A DNA stretch of 64,000 nucleotides, from assembly GCA_937885465.1 (NCBI GenBank), contig CAKZZM010000006.1, positions 1 through 64,000 of the forward strand, in the 5' to 3' direction. This document shows positions 1 through 9,033 of this stretch, in pieces (the stretch's first letter is position 1; each line of letters starts with the position of its first letter). The notes beneath the pieces were generated by a model. The model was given only the letters and a program-made list of their open reading frames with translations, did no database searches and was not told the DNA's origin. The stretch comes from an uncultured Bacteroidales bacterium (GTDB taxonomy: Bacteria > Bacteroidota > Bacteroidia > Bacteroidales > Paludibacteraceae). The position numbers and the translations under genes are program-made.

Positions 1-55
1 GTGTTAGGCCTGTCGCTAGCGTTCATCCTGAGCCAGGATCAAACTCTTCGTTGTA
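1..55 (-). rRNA. rrs: 16S ribosomal RNA, 5' end only
   Basis: The reverse complement reads the universal 16S start (AGAGTTTGATCCTGGCTCAG followed by GATGAACGCTAGCGACAGGC). The gene runs off the left edge, so only about 55 bases of its 5' end are present. The exact mature 5' end is not visible and was placed just upstream of the AGAGTTTGATC motif by analogy with other Bacteroidetes. Confidence 0.97.
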
Positions 56-518
56 TATCTTCTGTTTTCTAAAGACAAATTATATAAGAATCTCTCCCGC
101 TCACGAATCTATCTTGTGTACTCGAATTGACAAGAACCTCTATCGCACCTATATTATATATAAGTGCCGTTCCTGTTATGTACTACATTCTTGTTTGTTT
201 CAATCTTTCAAAGAACTCTTTCTGTTTGTGCTTCCGTACTTATATCCATCCACAATGAGCGCAGAAAAAACATCGGAGAGCGGCTGCCCTCCTAACGAAA
301 GCGACTGCAAAATTACTGCTTTTTTCTCAACCCACCAAATTTTTACCCGATTTTTTTACAAAAAAATTGTATTTTTTCTGTAACTCACTAATAATCAAAT
401 ATGCCAAATATATCCATATCTTTATCACCATTCGGGCATTATCTGCCTCGCCCACACATTGAGGGGCGGTGAAGAAGGACTCAGGACGGTAAAATTGCGT
501 GAAAAAAGTGTGTCTCAC
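56..518. other. rRNA leader and promoter region, no protein gene seen
   Basis: This 460-base stretch is AT-rich and lies upstream of the 16S gene. It holds a minus-strand promoter near 308-337. The open frames in it have no start context, no recognisable domain and low-complexity translations, so I call no gene. Confidence 0.7.
308..337 (-). promoter_or_regulatory. Bacteroidetes-type promoter of the rRNA operon
   Basis: On the minus strand a -7 box TAATTTTG (308-315) is preceded, after 19 bases, by TTG within AAATTTGG (CAA at 335-337 on the plus strand). The stretch from AAATTTGGTGG to TTTGCAG closely matches the tRNA-Arg promoter at 47962-47992, as expected for stable-RNA promoters. The leader to the 16S start would be about 250 bases. 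Confidence 0.7.
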
Positions 519-548
519 TTGTATGTATCAAAAAAAGTCGTATCTTCG
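519..548 (+). promoter_or_regulatory. promoter of the antitoxin-like gene
   Basis: TTG at 519-521, 19 bases, then TATCTTCG at 541-548, a one-base variant of TAnnTTTG. It lies 27 bases before the ATG of the gene at 575. Confidence 0.55.
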
Positions 549-574
549 CACCGAATTATTAAATTTATGCAATT

Positions 575-802
575 ATGGCAAGGACTAAGCGACTAAACGA
601 AACGCAACTGCGATTGATTCAGTTGTTTGAGTTCGCTTCTACTAAAAAGGAGGAGCAGGAATTGATGGAGTACCTTCAAGCCTATTATCAAAAGAAATTT
701 GCATCAGCAAGAAAAAGGATTCTATCCGATGAAGAGTTCTCACAAGCTAAAGTTGATACATACGTTCGAACACATCAGCATGGCAAACGAATTACACTAT
801 GA
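575..802 (+). CDS. antitoxin-like protein of a PIN-type toxin-antitoxin pair
   Basis: A 75-residue charged protein, predicted mostly helical, with no signal peptide. It resembles in length, pattern and context the protein at 52933-53163: both have a QELxxxLxxYYxxK-like core followed by a short segment ending in a TH-x-R region. Both overlap the ATG of a PIN-domain toxin reading frame, here by ATGA. In such pairs the small upstream protein normally binds and neutralises the PIN ribonuclease. The partner here is reduced to its first 17 codons, so the antitoxin appears to be a leftover. The function is inferred from context and the shared layout, not from a recognised domain. Start chosen because of the promoter 27 bases upstream. 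Confidence 0.7.
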   Translation: MARTKRLNETQLRLIQLFEFASTKKEEQELMEYLQAYYQKKFASARKRILSDEEFSQAKVDTYVRTHQHGKRITL

Positions 803-852
803 AGGTTGTATTAGACACGAATTGCTTGCTGCAAGTTATAGTTATAAGTTAG
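799..852 (+). pseudogene. PIN-domain toxin, truncated to 17 codons
   Basis: The frame opens with MKVVLDTNCLL, the typical first strand of PIN-family toxins containing the first metal-binding Asp. It stops at TAG after 17 codons. The ATG overlaps the stop of the upstream antitoxin-like gene. No other PIN motif could be found downstream before the terminator at 931, so the rest of the gene appears deleted rather than merely frameshifted. Confidence 0.75.
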
Positions 853-930
853 GGTTGCCCTATGCAATGACACATTCCATATTCGGATCGCAGTAAGCAT
901 CAATGCAAACTACGGGAGGGGTACCAACAA

Positions 931-956
931 ACAAGGCTCGCGATTGCGAGCCTTGT
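931..956. terminator. hairpin terminator, probably bidirectional
   Basis: A perfect 11-bp stem ACAAGGCTCGC / GCGAGCCTTGT with a GATT loop, followed on the plus strand by TGTTT. It lies between the plus-strand toxin remnant and the end of the convergent gene at 998. Confidence 0.75.
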
Positions 957-997
957 TGTTTATCGTGCATCAATGCGCGATGAGGTAGATAGGATAA

Positions 998-1723
998 TCA
1001 AAGCTTTGCGCCAAGCATGTTGTAACGAACACCGTTCTTGATGATATAAACCTGACCATCAATGATAACCTTCTCAGCCTTAACAGCAGCGTTTACATTG
1101 TCTACACCTGCGCCTTGGAGGTTCTCAATGCGAACACCGAAGATATTGCTGGTATTGGTAACGAGTTTGATAACCACGTCACCTGCATCATAGGAACCGG
1201 CAGCCAAGTCAATCTCACCAGCGTGAGCAGGACGGGTACCGTCAATCTTCTTACCGTCACCAGTCAGGTTCTTACCATCAACTACTTCACCATAAACAGA
1301 AATTTCCACACCGCGCTCACTATCACCGTTCGGCTGATAGTACACAACGAGTTTGCCGTTAGCAGAGGTTGTGAAAGCACCCAGTGCAATAGTAGTACCG
1401 GAAGCAGCACGGAACATAGTACCGCATTTGAGCGAGTCAACGCCATCCCATGTCGGAGTGGGCAGTGTGGTGTTGTAGCTCTCCTTTACATTCCAAGAGT
1501 TGGCAGCCTCAGTACCATCGGATTTTAGGAAACCGGTCAGAACCGTACCATTAGCGAGGGAGTACGGAGAAGTACTGGTAACTTCAGAAGCCGTCATAGC
1601 AGCGTCTGAAACGCTGAGAGCCTGAAAATCGATGTAGTTAGCCACCTCATTGAGAACCACTACATTCTGAGCGTTAACAGCCAGAGCTGCAACAGCAGCA
1701 ACTAAGAGGAATAATTTTTTCAT
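998..1723 (-). CDS. secreted protein with conserved C-terminal tail
   Basis: 241 residues starting with a clear signal peptide (MKKLFLLVAAVAALAVNAQ). The middle is a Ser/Thr/Gly-rich beta-type domain that I do not recognise. The last 26 residues (EKVIIDGQVYIIKNGVRYN...) match a tail shared with four other secreted proteins in this window (27187, 31766, 33497 and 53779): Lys-Val-x2-(Asp/Asn)-Gly, two short strands, Gly, Tyr-(Asn/Asp), Gly. By analogy with Bacteroidetes C-terminal sorting domains this tail may direct export or surface attachment, but that is inference. It has its own promoter at 1821-1851 and a terminator at 931-956, so it is monocistronic. Confidence 0.85.
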   Translation of the reverse strand: MKKLFLLVAAVAALAVNAQNVVVLNEVANYIDFQALSVSDAAMTASEVTSTSPYSLANGTVLTGFLKSDGTEAANSWNVKESYNTTLPTPTWDGVDSLKCGTMFRAASGTTIALGAFTTSANGKLVVYYQPNGDSERGVEISVYGEVVDGKNLTGDGKKIDGTRPAHAGEIDLAAGSYDAGDVVIKLVTNTSNIFGVRIENLQGAGVDNVNAAVKAEKVIIDGQVYIIKNGVRYNMLGAKL

Positions 1724-1820
1724 AATGTTTTTGATTTAAAAGTTAATAATATTTGGTTAGTAAAAAGTCAAAAGTCGAAAGACAAAAGGCATTTGCCATT
1801 TCACTTTACAAATTCGGGTG

Positions 1821-1851
1821 CAAAGATACTACATTTTCCGGAAAGAAACAA
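1821..1851 (-). promoter_or_regulatory. promoter of the secreted protein gene at 998
   Basis: Minus strand: TTG (CAA at 1849-1851), 20 bases, TATCTTTG (1821-1828), a consensus Bacteroidetes promoter. The leader to the ATG is about 90 bases. Confidence 0.75.
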
Positions 1852-2090
1852 GTAATTATTGCCGAAAAATGTGGAATTTTTGATTTTTAATCCGCCCGGT
1901 CGGTGTTTTTGCCGTTATAACGAACATTTTTAATCTTTTATACTCGATAATCGGCATCGGTTTCGGATTTATCCGGCAGTTAGTGAAATTGATATTTTCC
2001 GCGTTCTCTATCATAAGGCTACCGCTATTACCAACGCCAAAAAAGAAAGAATTCGTTTTTTTATATTCTTTCATTTATAGACTCAAAAGT
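1852..2090. other. AT-rich spacer, no gene seen
   Basis: Spacer between the pectate lyase gene and the promoter of the next gene. A 10-bp inverted repeat TTTAGTACAA / TTGTACTAAA (2090-2112) spans the lyase stop codon and could cap its mRNA 3' end, but no T-run follows. A 72-codon frame here (1856-2074) has low-complexity AT-rich composition and was not accepted. Confidence 0.5.
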
Positions 2091-3557
2091 TTAGTACAAA
2101 TCTTGTACTAAATAGCGCAGATAAACCTCTAAATTGGTATATCCGGACACAAGCGTGATAGCCCGTCCATCGTTCGAGTCGGTCGGATTGAGTCCGAAAC
2201 GCGTCTCCCATTCATCGGGTATTCCGTCATAGTCTGTGTCCGCAAGACATTCAGCCGTCTCCAGTTCTGGCCATCCGCCCACATCGGATTGCGTGTCGAT
2301 GAGACCGTTCGTTGAGCCGTTGGAACCTTTATAGGTGGAGATGCCTTCGCGTACCTCTTTCACAATGCGCGTATCCAAGACATCGCGACATAGCGAACAC
2401 CCTGCCTTTGCGAGCACAGACTCATATGCCGCTTCGGCTGTCTGCTCGTGCACCAGAGCCGTGAGACCTTGCGTCCAACGGCTGTCTGTTCCGGCTACGC
2501 TCTTGGACTTAGTAGAACCTTTCCAATTATCGGATGTCACATCTGACGAACCGAACATCACATTACCTGTGAGGTAAATCTTGGGAGTCGACACAGAGCC
2601 TCCGTGTTTATCCGTACAGTTGGAGCAAGAAGTCCATGGATCAACCAGCCTTGTTCGAACAGAAGAAGAGGTGGCAGGACCGGGTTTGAAGTAATTATTC
2701 ACAAAATTAACATGTCTTCCTCCGCCTCCTTTGGTAGAGCCTTCGCCTCCATAGGCGGAATTGCCACCCCAATTATAGACTACATTATTGACAAAGTCAA
2801 TAGGTCCGATATGGGCTGCATCAACGTAATCATGATCAAAACGCGGATTACGGCTGTCGTGGTGGGCCAGCAGATTATGGTGGAAAGTGGCGTTTGTACC
2901 GCCCCATATACCTCCGTATCCATGCGAACCTTTGCCATGCACAGAGTTTTTGAGGGACTCAGACACTATACAATACTGCATTGTAAAATCGGTATTACCA
3001 TAACAACTGACACACTCGTCCACCGACCATGAGCAACTCAGGTGGTCCAGCACCACGCCATTAGAGTTGTTGACCGAGACAGCATCGTACTCTGTGTTAC
3101 TCACATCGCCAAGCCGAACGCGGAGAAAACGAATAATCACATTATCCGCATTGATAACCAAAGGATAATCAGCGATACAGATTCCATCTCCGGGGGCTGA
3201 CTGACCATCAATAGTTATGTTTCCTATTTTGATACGCAGTTCGCTATTGAGATGGATAGTGCCTGATACAGTAAATATCACGCGCCTCGCCCCCGTCTGT
3301 GTGGCAGCGTAGCGGAGGGTGCCCGCCATCGGAAGTCCCGTATTTGGGTCCAGCGAGTCATCCAAACGAGAGACACGATAAATCGTACCTCCGTCACCTC
3401 CGGTCACCGCGGCTCCTCCGCCCTCAATATGACGGCATGCCGCAACCAACTCAAGATTTGTATCTATTGTAGGCGTTTCAGGGGACTCCGATGGATTGCA
3501 TGCCACCACAAACCATGGCAGCATGCAACACATCACTATAAGTTTCCAGTTTTTCAT
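2091..3557 (-). CDS. pectate lyase-like lipoprotein (PL1 type)
   Basis: 488 residues. A lipoprotein signal (…WFVVACNPSES, Cys at about 20) suggests anchoring in the outer membrane or exposure on the surface. Residues 45-430 have the right-handed beta-helix pattern of family 1 pectate lyases: GGDGGTIYRVSRLDD, GTLRYA, RRVIFTVSGTIHL, ITIDGQSAPGDGI, VIIRFLRVRLGD and DHLSCSWSVDE. The last 55 residues include a calcium-binding type segment (DTDYDGIPDEWETRFGLNP) ending in TNLEVYLRYLV, as in many Bacteroidetes pectate lyases. It starts 9 bases after the SusD stop, so it is co-transcribed with the SusC/SusD genes and probably cleaves homogalacturonan by beta-elimination. Exact substrate is inferred. 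Confidence 0.9.
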   Translation of the reverse strand: MKNWKLIVMCCMLPWFVVACNPSESPETPTIDTNLELVAACRHIEGGGAAVTGGDGGTIYRVSRLDDSLDPNTGLPMAGTLRYAATQTGARRVIFTVSGTIHLNSELRIKIGNITIDGQSAPGDGICIADYPLVINADNVIIRFLRVRLGDVSNTEYDAVSVNNSNGVVLDHLSCSWSVDECVSCYGNTDFTMQYCIVSESLKNSVHGKGSHGYGGIWGGTNATFHHNLLAHHDSRNPRFDHDYVDAAHIGPIDFVNNVVYNWGGNSAYGGEGSTKGGGGRHVNFVNNYFKPGPATSSSVRTRLVDPWTSCSNCTDKHGGSVSTPKIYLTGNVMFGSSDVTSDNWKGSTKSKSVAGTDSRWTQGLTALVHEQTAEAAYESVLAKAGCSLCRDVLDTRIVKEVREGISTYKGSNGSTNGLIDTQSDVGGWPELETAECLADTDYDGIPDEWETRFGLNPTDSNDGRAITLVSGYTNLEVYLRYLVQDLY

Positions 3558-3566
3558 CGGGAAAGA

Positions 3567-5519
3567 TTATTCCGCGCTATCTGAAGCAGCGTAATCGTAG
3601 TCGTTCCACAGCGCACCATTGGACTGACCCACGTTCACTGAGAAAATCGGCCAATACTGACGTCCATTGAGGCGATCAGGATATTCGCGATCAAAGAGCT
3701 CATAGTTATCCGGAGCCAATTCACGACCGGATGAACCGGCATACAAACTGCCCTTTCTCCAACCATTTTCGGAACTGTAACAAGAGGGTTGCCCTAATTC
3801 GCCTTTGTTGAGACCATATACAGAGTCAATTACAAATCCCTTTATTCCGGCAGATAAACTATACTCATCGCCAACATATTTGTATTTGATATAGAGTGTA
3901 TCCTGAAGTTCTTCGAATTCGCCTTCATGGTTATTCATGTTTGCCAGACGCTCGTGTGCGGCAATCAGTGTCTCTTTAAGGATACCCCAGCGCATCAGGT
4001 CATACTTGCGGATATACTCGCCGGTAAACTCCAGTTTGCGCTCTTCTTGGAGATTTGCCATAGTCAGTTCTTTGGTTCCTACGCCCGCACGCGTACGCAC
4101 CTTATTGAAACAAGCGGCACCGTCCACGCCGTAGGTGTTGGTAGGTATATCACCTCCGATACCGCCGATAGAAGCCTCAGCCGCCATCAGGAGCACGTCG
4201 GCATAACGGATTATCGGGAAGTTGACACCGTCATCGTTACCCGTACGGTTACGGTTCATCCATTCCACGCGGTATTTGTTTGCATACCAAGCATCAATCA
4301 TACATTGTTTCTGATAGAGGAATTTCTCATTGTTGTCCACATCTATATTAGGAAAAGCAAGTTTCACTTTCTCGGGGTCGGAGTTGAACTCAGAACCGTT
4401 ATCATACACCCAGATATACCGTGCCATTGTTACATCGCGGCGAACATCGCCTTCCTCGTAGTCATAATAGAGCGTAGGAACAATACAAACGGAAGAGTTG
4501 CTGGAGCCCCCCTCATTATTCTTCAGACCGCCAACTGCCTTGTCAATCTTGGTACAGTTATATTGGAGTACCTGTCCGCGGCTACCATCCGCAAAAGCAA
4601 TCTCCCAGAATACCTCCGAGTTGTAGTAGTTGGTTTCGTCCGCACAGATTTTCTTGAATATATCCTCATAGTTCGTCTGGAACTTACCAACTTCATTACC
4701 ATTGCCGAGGATTTGTGCGCATGCCCACATAACCTCCGTATTGAGTTCGGAACGCAGAGCAGCATCATCCACAAGGAAGACGGGGCCGTTTTTCCATGAG
4801 TCAGGACGCACTCCTTTGCCTGCATACATCAAATCCACACGAGCCAGCAGCGCATAAGCAGCTCCCTTGGAAGGACGGCCTGTGTAGTTCTTCGCTGAGC
4901 CCGGGCAGTCGCTGGACCACGGCATCAGTTCTGCCGATTTCTTTAGGTCAACACGCAACTGTTTCAGTACGTTGACGCGGTCAGACTTGGGAGTATTCAG
5001 TCCGTCTTCATCCTTGGAAATGGACACAAAACGCGCAGGTACATCCCCCCAGAGCTGAACCATCTGGAGATAGCAGAACGAACGAAGGAAATAGGCTTCT
5101 CCAAGCATATATTTCATTTTTGCATCCGTGGTATCACCATATTCCTCTATACCCTCAATAATATTGTTGGTACGCTCGATAGCCGTATTCAGATAACCCC
5201 ACGGGTCTTTGCCGGTAGCCGTAGAGAGGTCGCCACTGGTAGGAGTCATGCTATAGATATTCCACTCAGCCTTGCCCGAGTTTTTACTTCCATGCTCTAC
5301 GTCGGTATTCATACCCTGATAGCCGCAGGCCAGACGATTACGGTAAGATTTATCCTGGCCGAACTGCTCATAGACACCGGCTATCACTTGCTCCGTGCTA
5401 TTCACATTGGAAAAGACGGAAGCTGCATCCATAGCGGAGGGGGATTGCGAATCAAAGAAATTACACCCCGCTAACGCAACAGTTATTGCTGCAATCGCTA
5501 TATATTTTACGTTTTTCAT
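3567..5519 (-). CDS. SusD/RagB-like outer-membrane glycan-binding lipoprotein
   Basis: 650 residues with a lipoprotein signal (VALAGCNFF, Cys at about 19). The protein has the helical SusD pattern: an N-terminal region with NNIIEGIE and a TPR-like AYFLRSFCYLQMVQLWGDVP, and a C-terminal region with IRYADVLLMAAEA, FNKVRTRAG and EERKLEFTGEYIRKYDLMRWG. SusD proteins form the lid of the SusC transporter and capture oligosaccharides at the cell surface. It follows SusC by 33 bases and precedes the pectate lyase, so the likely cargo is pectic oligosaccharide (inference). Confidence 0.95.
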   Translation of the reverse strand: MKNVKYIAIAAITVALAGCNFFDSQSPSAMDAASVFSNVNSTEQVIAGVYEQFGQDKSYRNRLACGYQGMNTDVEHGSKNSGKAEWNIYSMTPTSGDLSTATGKDPWGYLNTAIERTNNIIEGIEEYGDTTDAKMKYMLGEAYFLRSFCYLQMVQLWGDVPARFVSISKDEDGLNTPKSDRVNVLKQLRVDLKKSAELMPWSSDCPGSAKNYTGRPSKGAAYALLARVDLMYAGKGVRPDSWKNGPVFLVDDAALRSELNTEVMWACAQILGNGNEVGKFQTNYEDIFKKICADETNYYNSEVFWEIAFADGSRGQVLQYNCTKIDKAVGGLKNNEGGSSNSSVCIVPTLYYDYEEGDVRRDVTMARYIWVYDNGSEFNSDPEKVKLAFPNIDVDNNEKFLYQKQCMIDAWYANKYRVEWMNRNRTGNDDGVNFPIIRYADVLLMAAEASIGGIGGDIPTNTYGVDGAACFNKVRTRAGVGTKELTMANLQEERKLEFTGEYIRKYDLMRWGILKETLIAAHERLANMNNHEGEFEELQDTLYIKYKYVGDEYSLSAGIKGFVIDSVYGLNKGELGQPSCYSSENGWRKGSLYAGSSGRELAPDNYELFDREYPDRLNGRQYWPIFSVNVGQSNGALWNDYDYAASDSAE

Positions 5520-5552
5520 ATTCTGTTTGCTTTTAGGTGTTTGGACTCGTTA

Positions 5553-8500
5553 TTAGAAAGAAAGGTTAATACCGAAATTGAAAGCACGGCTCTTCGGGAA
5601 TGCCGAGAAATCAACACCGGTAGCCAAGGGGTTAATCTTCGAGCGGGTATCCACCTCCGGGTCTGCTCCCGAATACGGAGTAGCGCAGAAAAGGTTGGAA
5701 GCCGTAAAGAAGATACGCGCGGTTCTGATATACGCCTTTTTAATCCAGTTATCAGGCAGCGAATACCCCACCGTGAGAGACGACAGACGGAGGAACGAAG
5801 CATCTTCCACATACTTATCTGTCAAAGCTATATTGTCGCTAATCGGGTTAGCATTGCGGACACCGGCATTGCTTACTGCCAATGCAGCTGCCATAGCCGT
5901 GTATCCATCGCCCTCAACCTTACCGCTCGCTCCTACAAACTCGGAAGGAATAAACGTACCATCCGCACGGAAGAGAGAATAACGCGAGCCATATGCTACG
6001 TTCGCAGTGTTGTTGCGGAGTTTGGACTTATCGAAAATCGTTCCATAATCCAATGCGGATAGGTTAAGCACTTTGTTACCTACGCTGTAGGTAAATTGTG
6101 CGCTGAGATCAACCTTACCCCATTTGTCTCCGCCGATATTGAAATTGAGACCGAAACCGCCTTGGATATCAGCTTGGGTATTACCCAGCACTACGCGGTC
6201 GTCATCGTTAATAACACCATCACCGTTCTGGTCAACCAACTTGGTCATACCGGGACGAGCCTCACCAAGTATTGTACTGATAGCCGTTCCATCAGGACCA
6301 TACCAACGACCATTAGACGGATTATATGAAACGAAATCGTCCGTAGTGTACCAACCGGCAGTCTGATAGCCGTAGATATTTCCCACCTTGTCACCCGGAC
6401 GAAGCTTGAACTCGTAGTCTGTGTTGTCATAGTTGGCAGAGAAACATCCCGAAGACACCTGATACTCGTCCATACCGCCAAGGTCAACCACCTTGTTATA
6501 GTTATGCGAGATATTGGCATTAACGCTCAAACCGTAGCTCAGGCTCTTGGTTCGTTTGTCCAAGATAATACCGTTGAGCGAGAGCTCGACACCCTTGTTG
6601 TCGGTAGAACCGATGTTGCGGTATTGATAGTTGTAACCGCCAATAGCCATCTTGTATTTTAGAATTAGGTCTTTTGTCGTATTCCAATAGAGGTCAAATG
6701 TTCCGGAAAGGCGCTCGTTGAAGAAACCGAAGTCAAGACCAAGGTCACGAGTAATGGTGGTTTCCCATTTCAGTTTGTTGTTCGCCGCAATGACATCTGA
6801 ACCGCCATCCGACAGTTTGGTATCGAATACCTCGTTATATGCGGTAGAATTAGCAATATACTCCGGACGGAGATAACCCAGATCCACATTGTTATTACCT
6901 ACAGAGCCATAAGACAGACGCAGCTTGAAGTTAGACATTACGTCTTGCGCCGGAGCCATCCATTCCTCATCAATGATACGCCATGCGATAGCTGCCGAGG
7001 GGAAATACCCCCATTGGTTTCCTTTTGCAAAACGAGTGGATGCATCAGCACGGAACGTAGCAGTGATATAGTAACGGTTGAATAATATGTAGTTGGCACG
7101 TGCAAAGAACGAGAGCATGTTATCCGTCGGATTAACATACGACTTGCTGGTATAATCCTTTGCTGAGCCAAGGTAGTTGAACACCTTGTCTCCTGTCAGA
7201 CTGGCATCATAGCCATAGCCGTTGTAAGTGCGGAGCTCGCCGTGAAGAATCTGCATTTCCTCACCAATTAAGATATTGAGGTCATGGTTCTCGCCCCATT
7301 TCTTCTTGAACTCAAGGGTATTGGTGTTCTTGAAACGGCTGGACTTGTCGTCCGTAACAACTACGTGTCCGTAACCGGCACCTCCGGCATAAGTAAAACC
7401 GTCGCCTGCACGGGAGAAATAAGTAGTAGGACCATAATAACGGTCTTGCTTCTGGTAACGCCCTTCGTAACCCACTTCCGTTTTCCATGTGAACATTTTA
7501 GCAAACTTATAGCTTACGTATCCTTGGAGAGTGAACTTATCATCTACTTTCTTACGGTAGTTATGGTCGATTGTAGTAATAGGGTCGTAGAGCGAACCGA
7601 ACGAATCGTAATCATCCAAACCTGCTACATTGTCCTTCGCGAACAACTCAATCGGTGAATAAGCTATGGCGTTACGCACACGACTCTCGGTCTTCGAACC
7701 GGCATCCTGCGCCGTATTGGTTCCCGAACCATAGATGTTAGTATTCGAATAACGGGCAGTGAAACTCAAAGTCAAATCTTTAAGGGGTTTGAATTTGGAC
7801 TTAAAATTCAGGTTATTACGCTGGTAATCAGAACCGTACATGATTCCTTTATCGTCGATACGGTTGTATGAAAGCGAGAAGTTCGCTGCTTTGTTACCTC
7901 CACTTACCGTGAAACTATGGTTACTGTTCAATCCATGATTACCGAAAGTCTTATCTTGCCAGTCTGTTACCTGCTGGTCACGCCAGTATGTCTGAATATC
8001 AGGAATTGTCATTACTTGGTCTTTATCTCCCGTCTCATGATAACGCGGATCAAAATATTGATTGAAGTTGCCGGGAATATTGGCGGTGTTGCCTTTGGCG
8101 CGATAATGGGCATACTCATACTGCATCAGCACGAAATCATCTACATCCAGCATGTCGTACTTCTTTGCCATTTGCTTCCAACCCATATAACCGGTATAGT
8201 CAAAATGAATCTGCATCTTGTCATCTGCGTTGTTATCAGCATCTTTCGTTGTAATGATGATAACACCGTTAGCACCTTGAGCACCGTAGATAGCGGTTGC
8301 GGCAGCGTCTTTCAGCACGTCCATAGACTGAATATCGCTGGGTGAGATATCGGAAATCGAACTTACTTGGAAACCATCCACGATGTAAAGAGGATCACTG
8401 GATTGGGTCAATGACGTACCACCGCGGACACGAATCTTCACATCTGCATCAGGGCTACCTTCGGTAGTAGTAACCGACACACCGGCAAGTTTTCCTTGCA

Positions 8501-8927
8501 GTGCTTCTGAAGCCGAGGATACCGGAATGTCTTTCAATTGATCGGCGCCAACAGAAGCAACCGAAGTAACCAAGTCGCGTTTCTTGGTCGTGCCGTAACC
8601 CGTTACGACAACCTCTTCCAGCACCTCGCTGTTCTCGCTCAGCACTACATTGATAATAGAACCCGTGATGGCAACCTCTTGCGTCTGCAAACCGATGTAA
8701 GAGAAAACAAGAGTAGTAGCATCTTCGGGAACATCCAGAGAATAATTACCATCAAAATCAGTTACTGTACCAACGGTCGTTCCTTTCACCACAACAGAAG
8801 CGGAGATGATAGTCTCGCCTGTCTGATCAGTAACCGTTCCGGTAATCACTTTCGCCTGCAACGCAGAAGATAAAAGCAACAGCGAGGACAGGCAAAAGAT
8901 TGTTAGAATCGATTTTCTGTTTTTCAT
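5553..8927 (-). CDS. SusC/RagA-family TonB-dependent outer-membrane transporter
   Basis: 1124 residues. After the signal peptide (about 1-25) comes a CarboxypepD_reg-like domain (ITGTVTDQTGETIISASVVVKG at about 28-110), a TonB-box-like EEVVVTGYGT, the plug (SEALQGKLAGVSV, DPLYIVDGFQV, IQSMDVLKDAAATAIYG, GANGVIIITTK) and a large beta-barrel ending in the aromatic terminus FNFGINLSF. It imports oligosaccharides released at the surface, with the SusD encoded just downstream. Part of the pectin-type locus. Confidence 0.96.
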   Translation of the reverse strand: MKNRKSILTIFCLSSLLLLSSALQAKVITGTVTDQTGETIISASVVVKGTTVGTVTDFDGNYSLDVPEDATTLVFSYIGLQTQEVAITGSIINVVLSENSEVLEEVVVTGYGTTKKRDLVTSVASVGADQLKDIPVSSASEALQGKLAGVSVTTTEGSPDADVKIRVRGGTSLTQSSDPLYIVDGFQVSSISDISPSDIQSMDVLKDAAATAIYGAQGANGVIIITTKDADNNADDKMQIHFDYTGYMGWKQMAKKYDMLDVDDFVLMQYEYAHYRAKGNTANIPGNFNQYFDPRYHETGDKDQVMTIPDIQTYWRDQQVTDWQDKTFGNHGLNSNHSFTVSGGNKAANFSLSYNRIDDKGIMYGSDYQRNNLNFKSKFKPLKDLTLSFTARYSNTNIYGSGTNTAQDAGSKTESRVRNAIAYSPIELFAKDNVAGLDDYDSFGSLYDPITTIDHNYRKKVDDKFTLQGYVSYKFAKMFTWKTEVGYEGRYQKQDRYYGPTTYFSRAGDGFTYAGGAGYGHVVVTDDKSSRFKNTNTLEFKKKWGENHDLNILIGEEMQILHGELRTYNGYGYDASLTGDKVFNYLGSAKDYTSKSYVNPTDNMLSFFARANYILFNRYYITATFRADASTRFAKGNQWGYFPSAAIAWRIIDEEWMAPAQDVMSNFKLRLSYGSVGNNNVDLGYLRPEYIANSTAYNEVFDTKLSDGGSDVIAANNKLKWETTITRDLGLDFGFFNERLSGTFDLYWNTTKDLILKYKMAIGGYNYQYRNIGSTDNKGVELSLNGIILDKRTKSLSYGLSVNANISHNYNKVVDLGGMDEYQVSSGCFSANYDNTDYEFKLRPGDKVGNIYGYQTAGWYTTDDFVSYNPSNGRWYGPDGTAISTILGEARPGMTKLVDQNGDGVINDDDRVVLGNTQADIQGGFGLNFNIGGDKWGKVDLSAQFTYSVGNKVLNLSALDYGTIFDKSKLRNNTANVAYGSRYSLFRADGTFIPSEFVGASGKVEGDGYTAMAAALAVSNAGVRNANPISDNIALTDKYVEDASFLRLSSLTVGYSLPDNWIKKAYIRTARIFFTASNLFCATPYSGADPEVDTRSKINPLATGVDFSAFPKSRAFNFGINLSF

Positions 8928-9033
8928 TTTAGTTTAAGGTTTGTATTAATTATTTTTTGAAAGATATATTCTTGCAGATAATCTTTATCGGCACTGACGA
9001 GAGCCGTTCCTTATTAAGAACCGCAGAGCGGCA

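Noticed and set aside
51..383. A 110-codon frame upstream of the 16S gene
   Set aside because: It lies in the rRNA leader, has low-complexity composition and no domain; the rRNA promoter on the other strand explains the region.
699..896. A 65-codon frame overlapping the antitoxin-like gene and the PIN remnant
   Set aside because: It is a shifted reading of the antitoxin-like gene; the PIN start MKVVLDTNCLL lies in another frame and explains the downstream part better.
1856..2074. A 72-codon frame after the pectate lyase gene
   Set aside because: AT-rich, low-complexity translation, no recognisable motif, and it lies in the promoter-proximal spacer of the next gene.
3927..4799. A 290-codon frame antisense to SusD
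   Set aside because: The minus-strand SusD is unmistakable and the antisense translation has no domain features.
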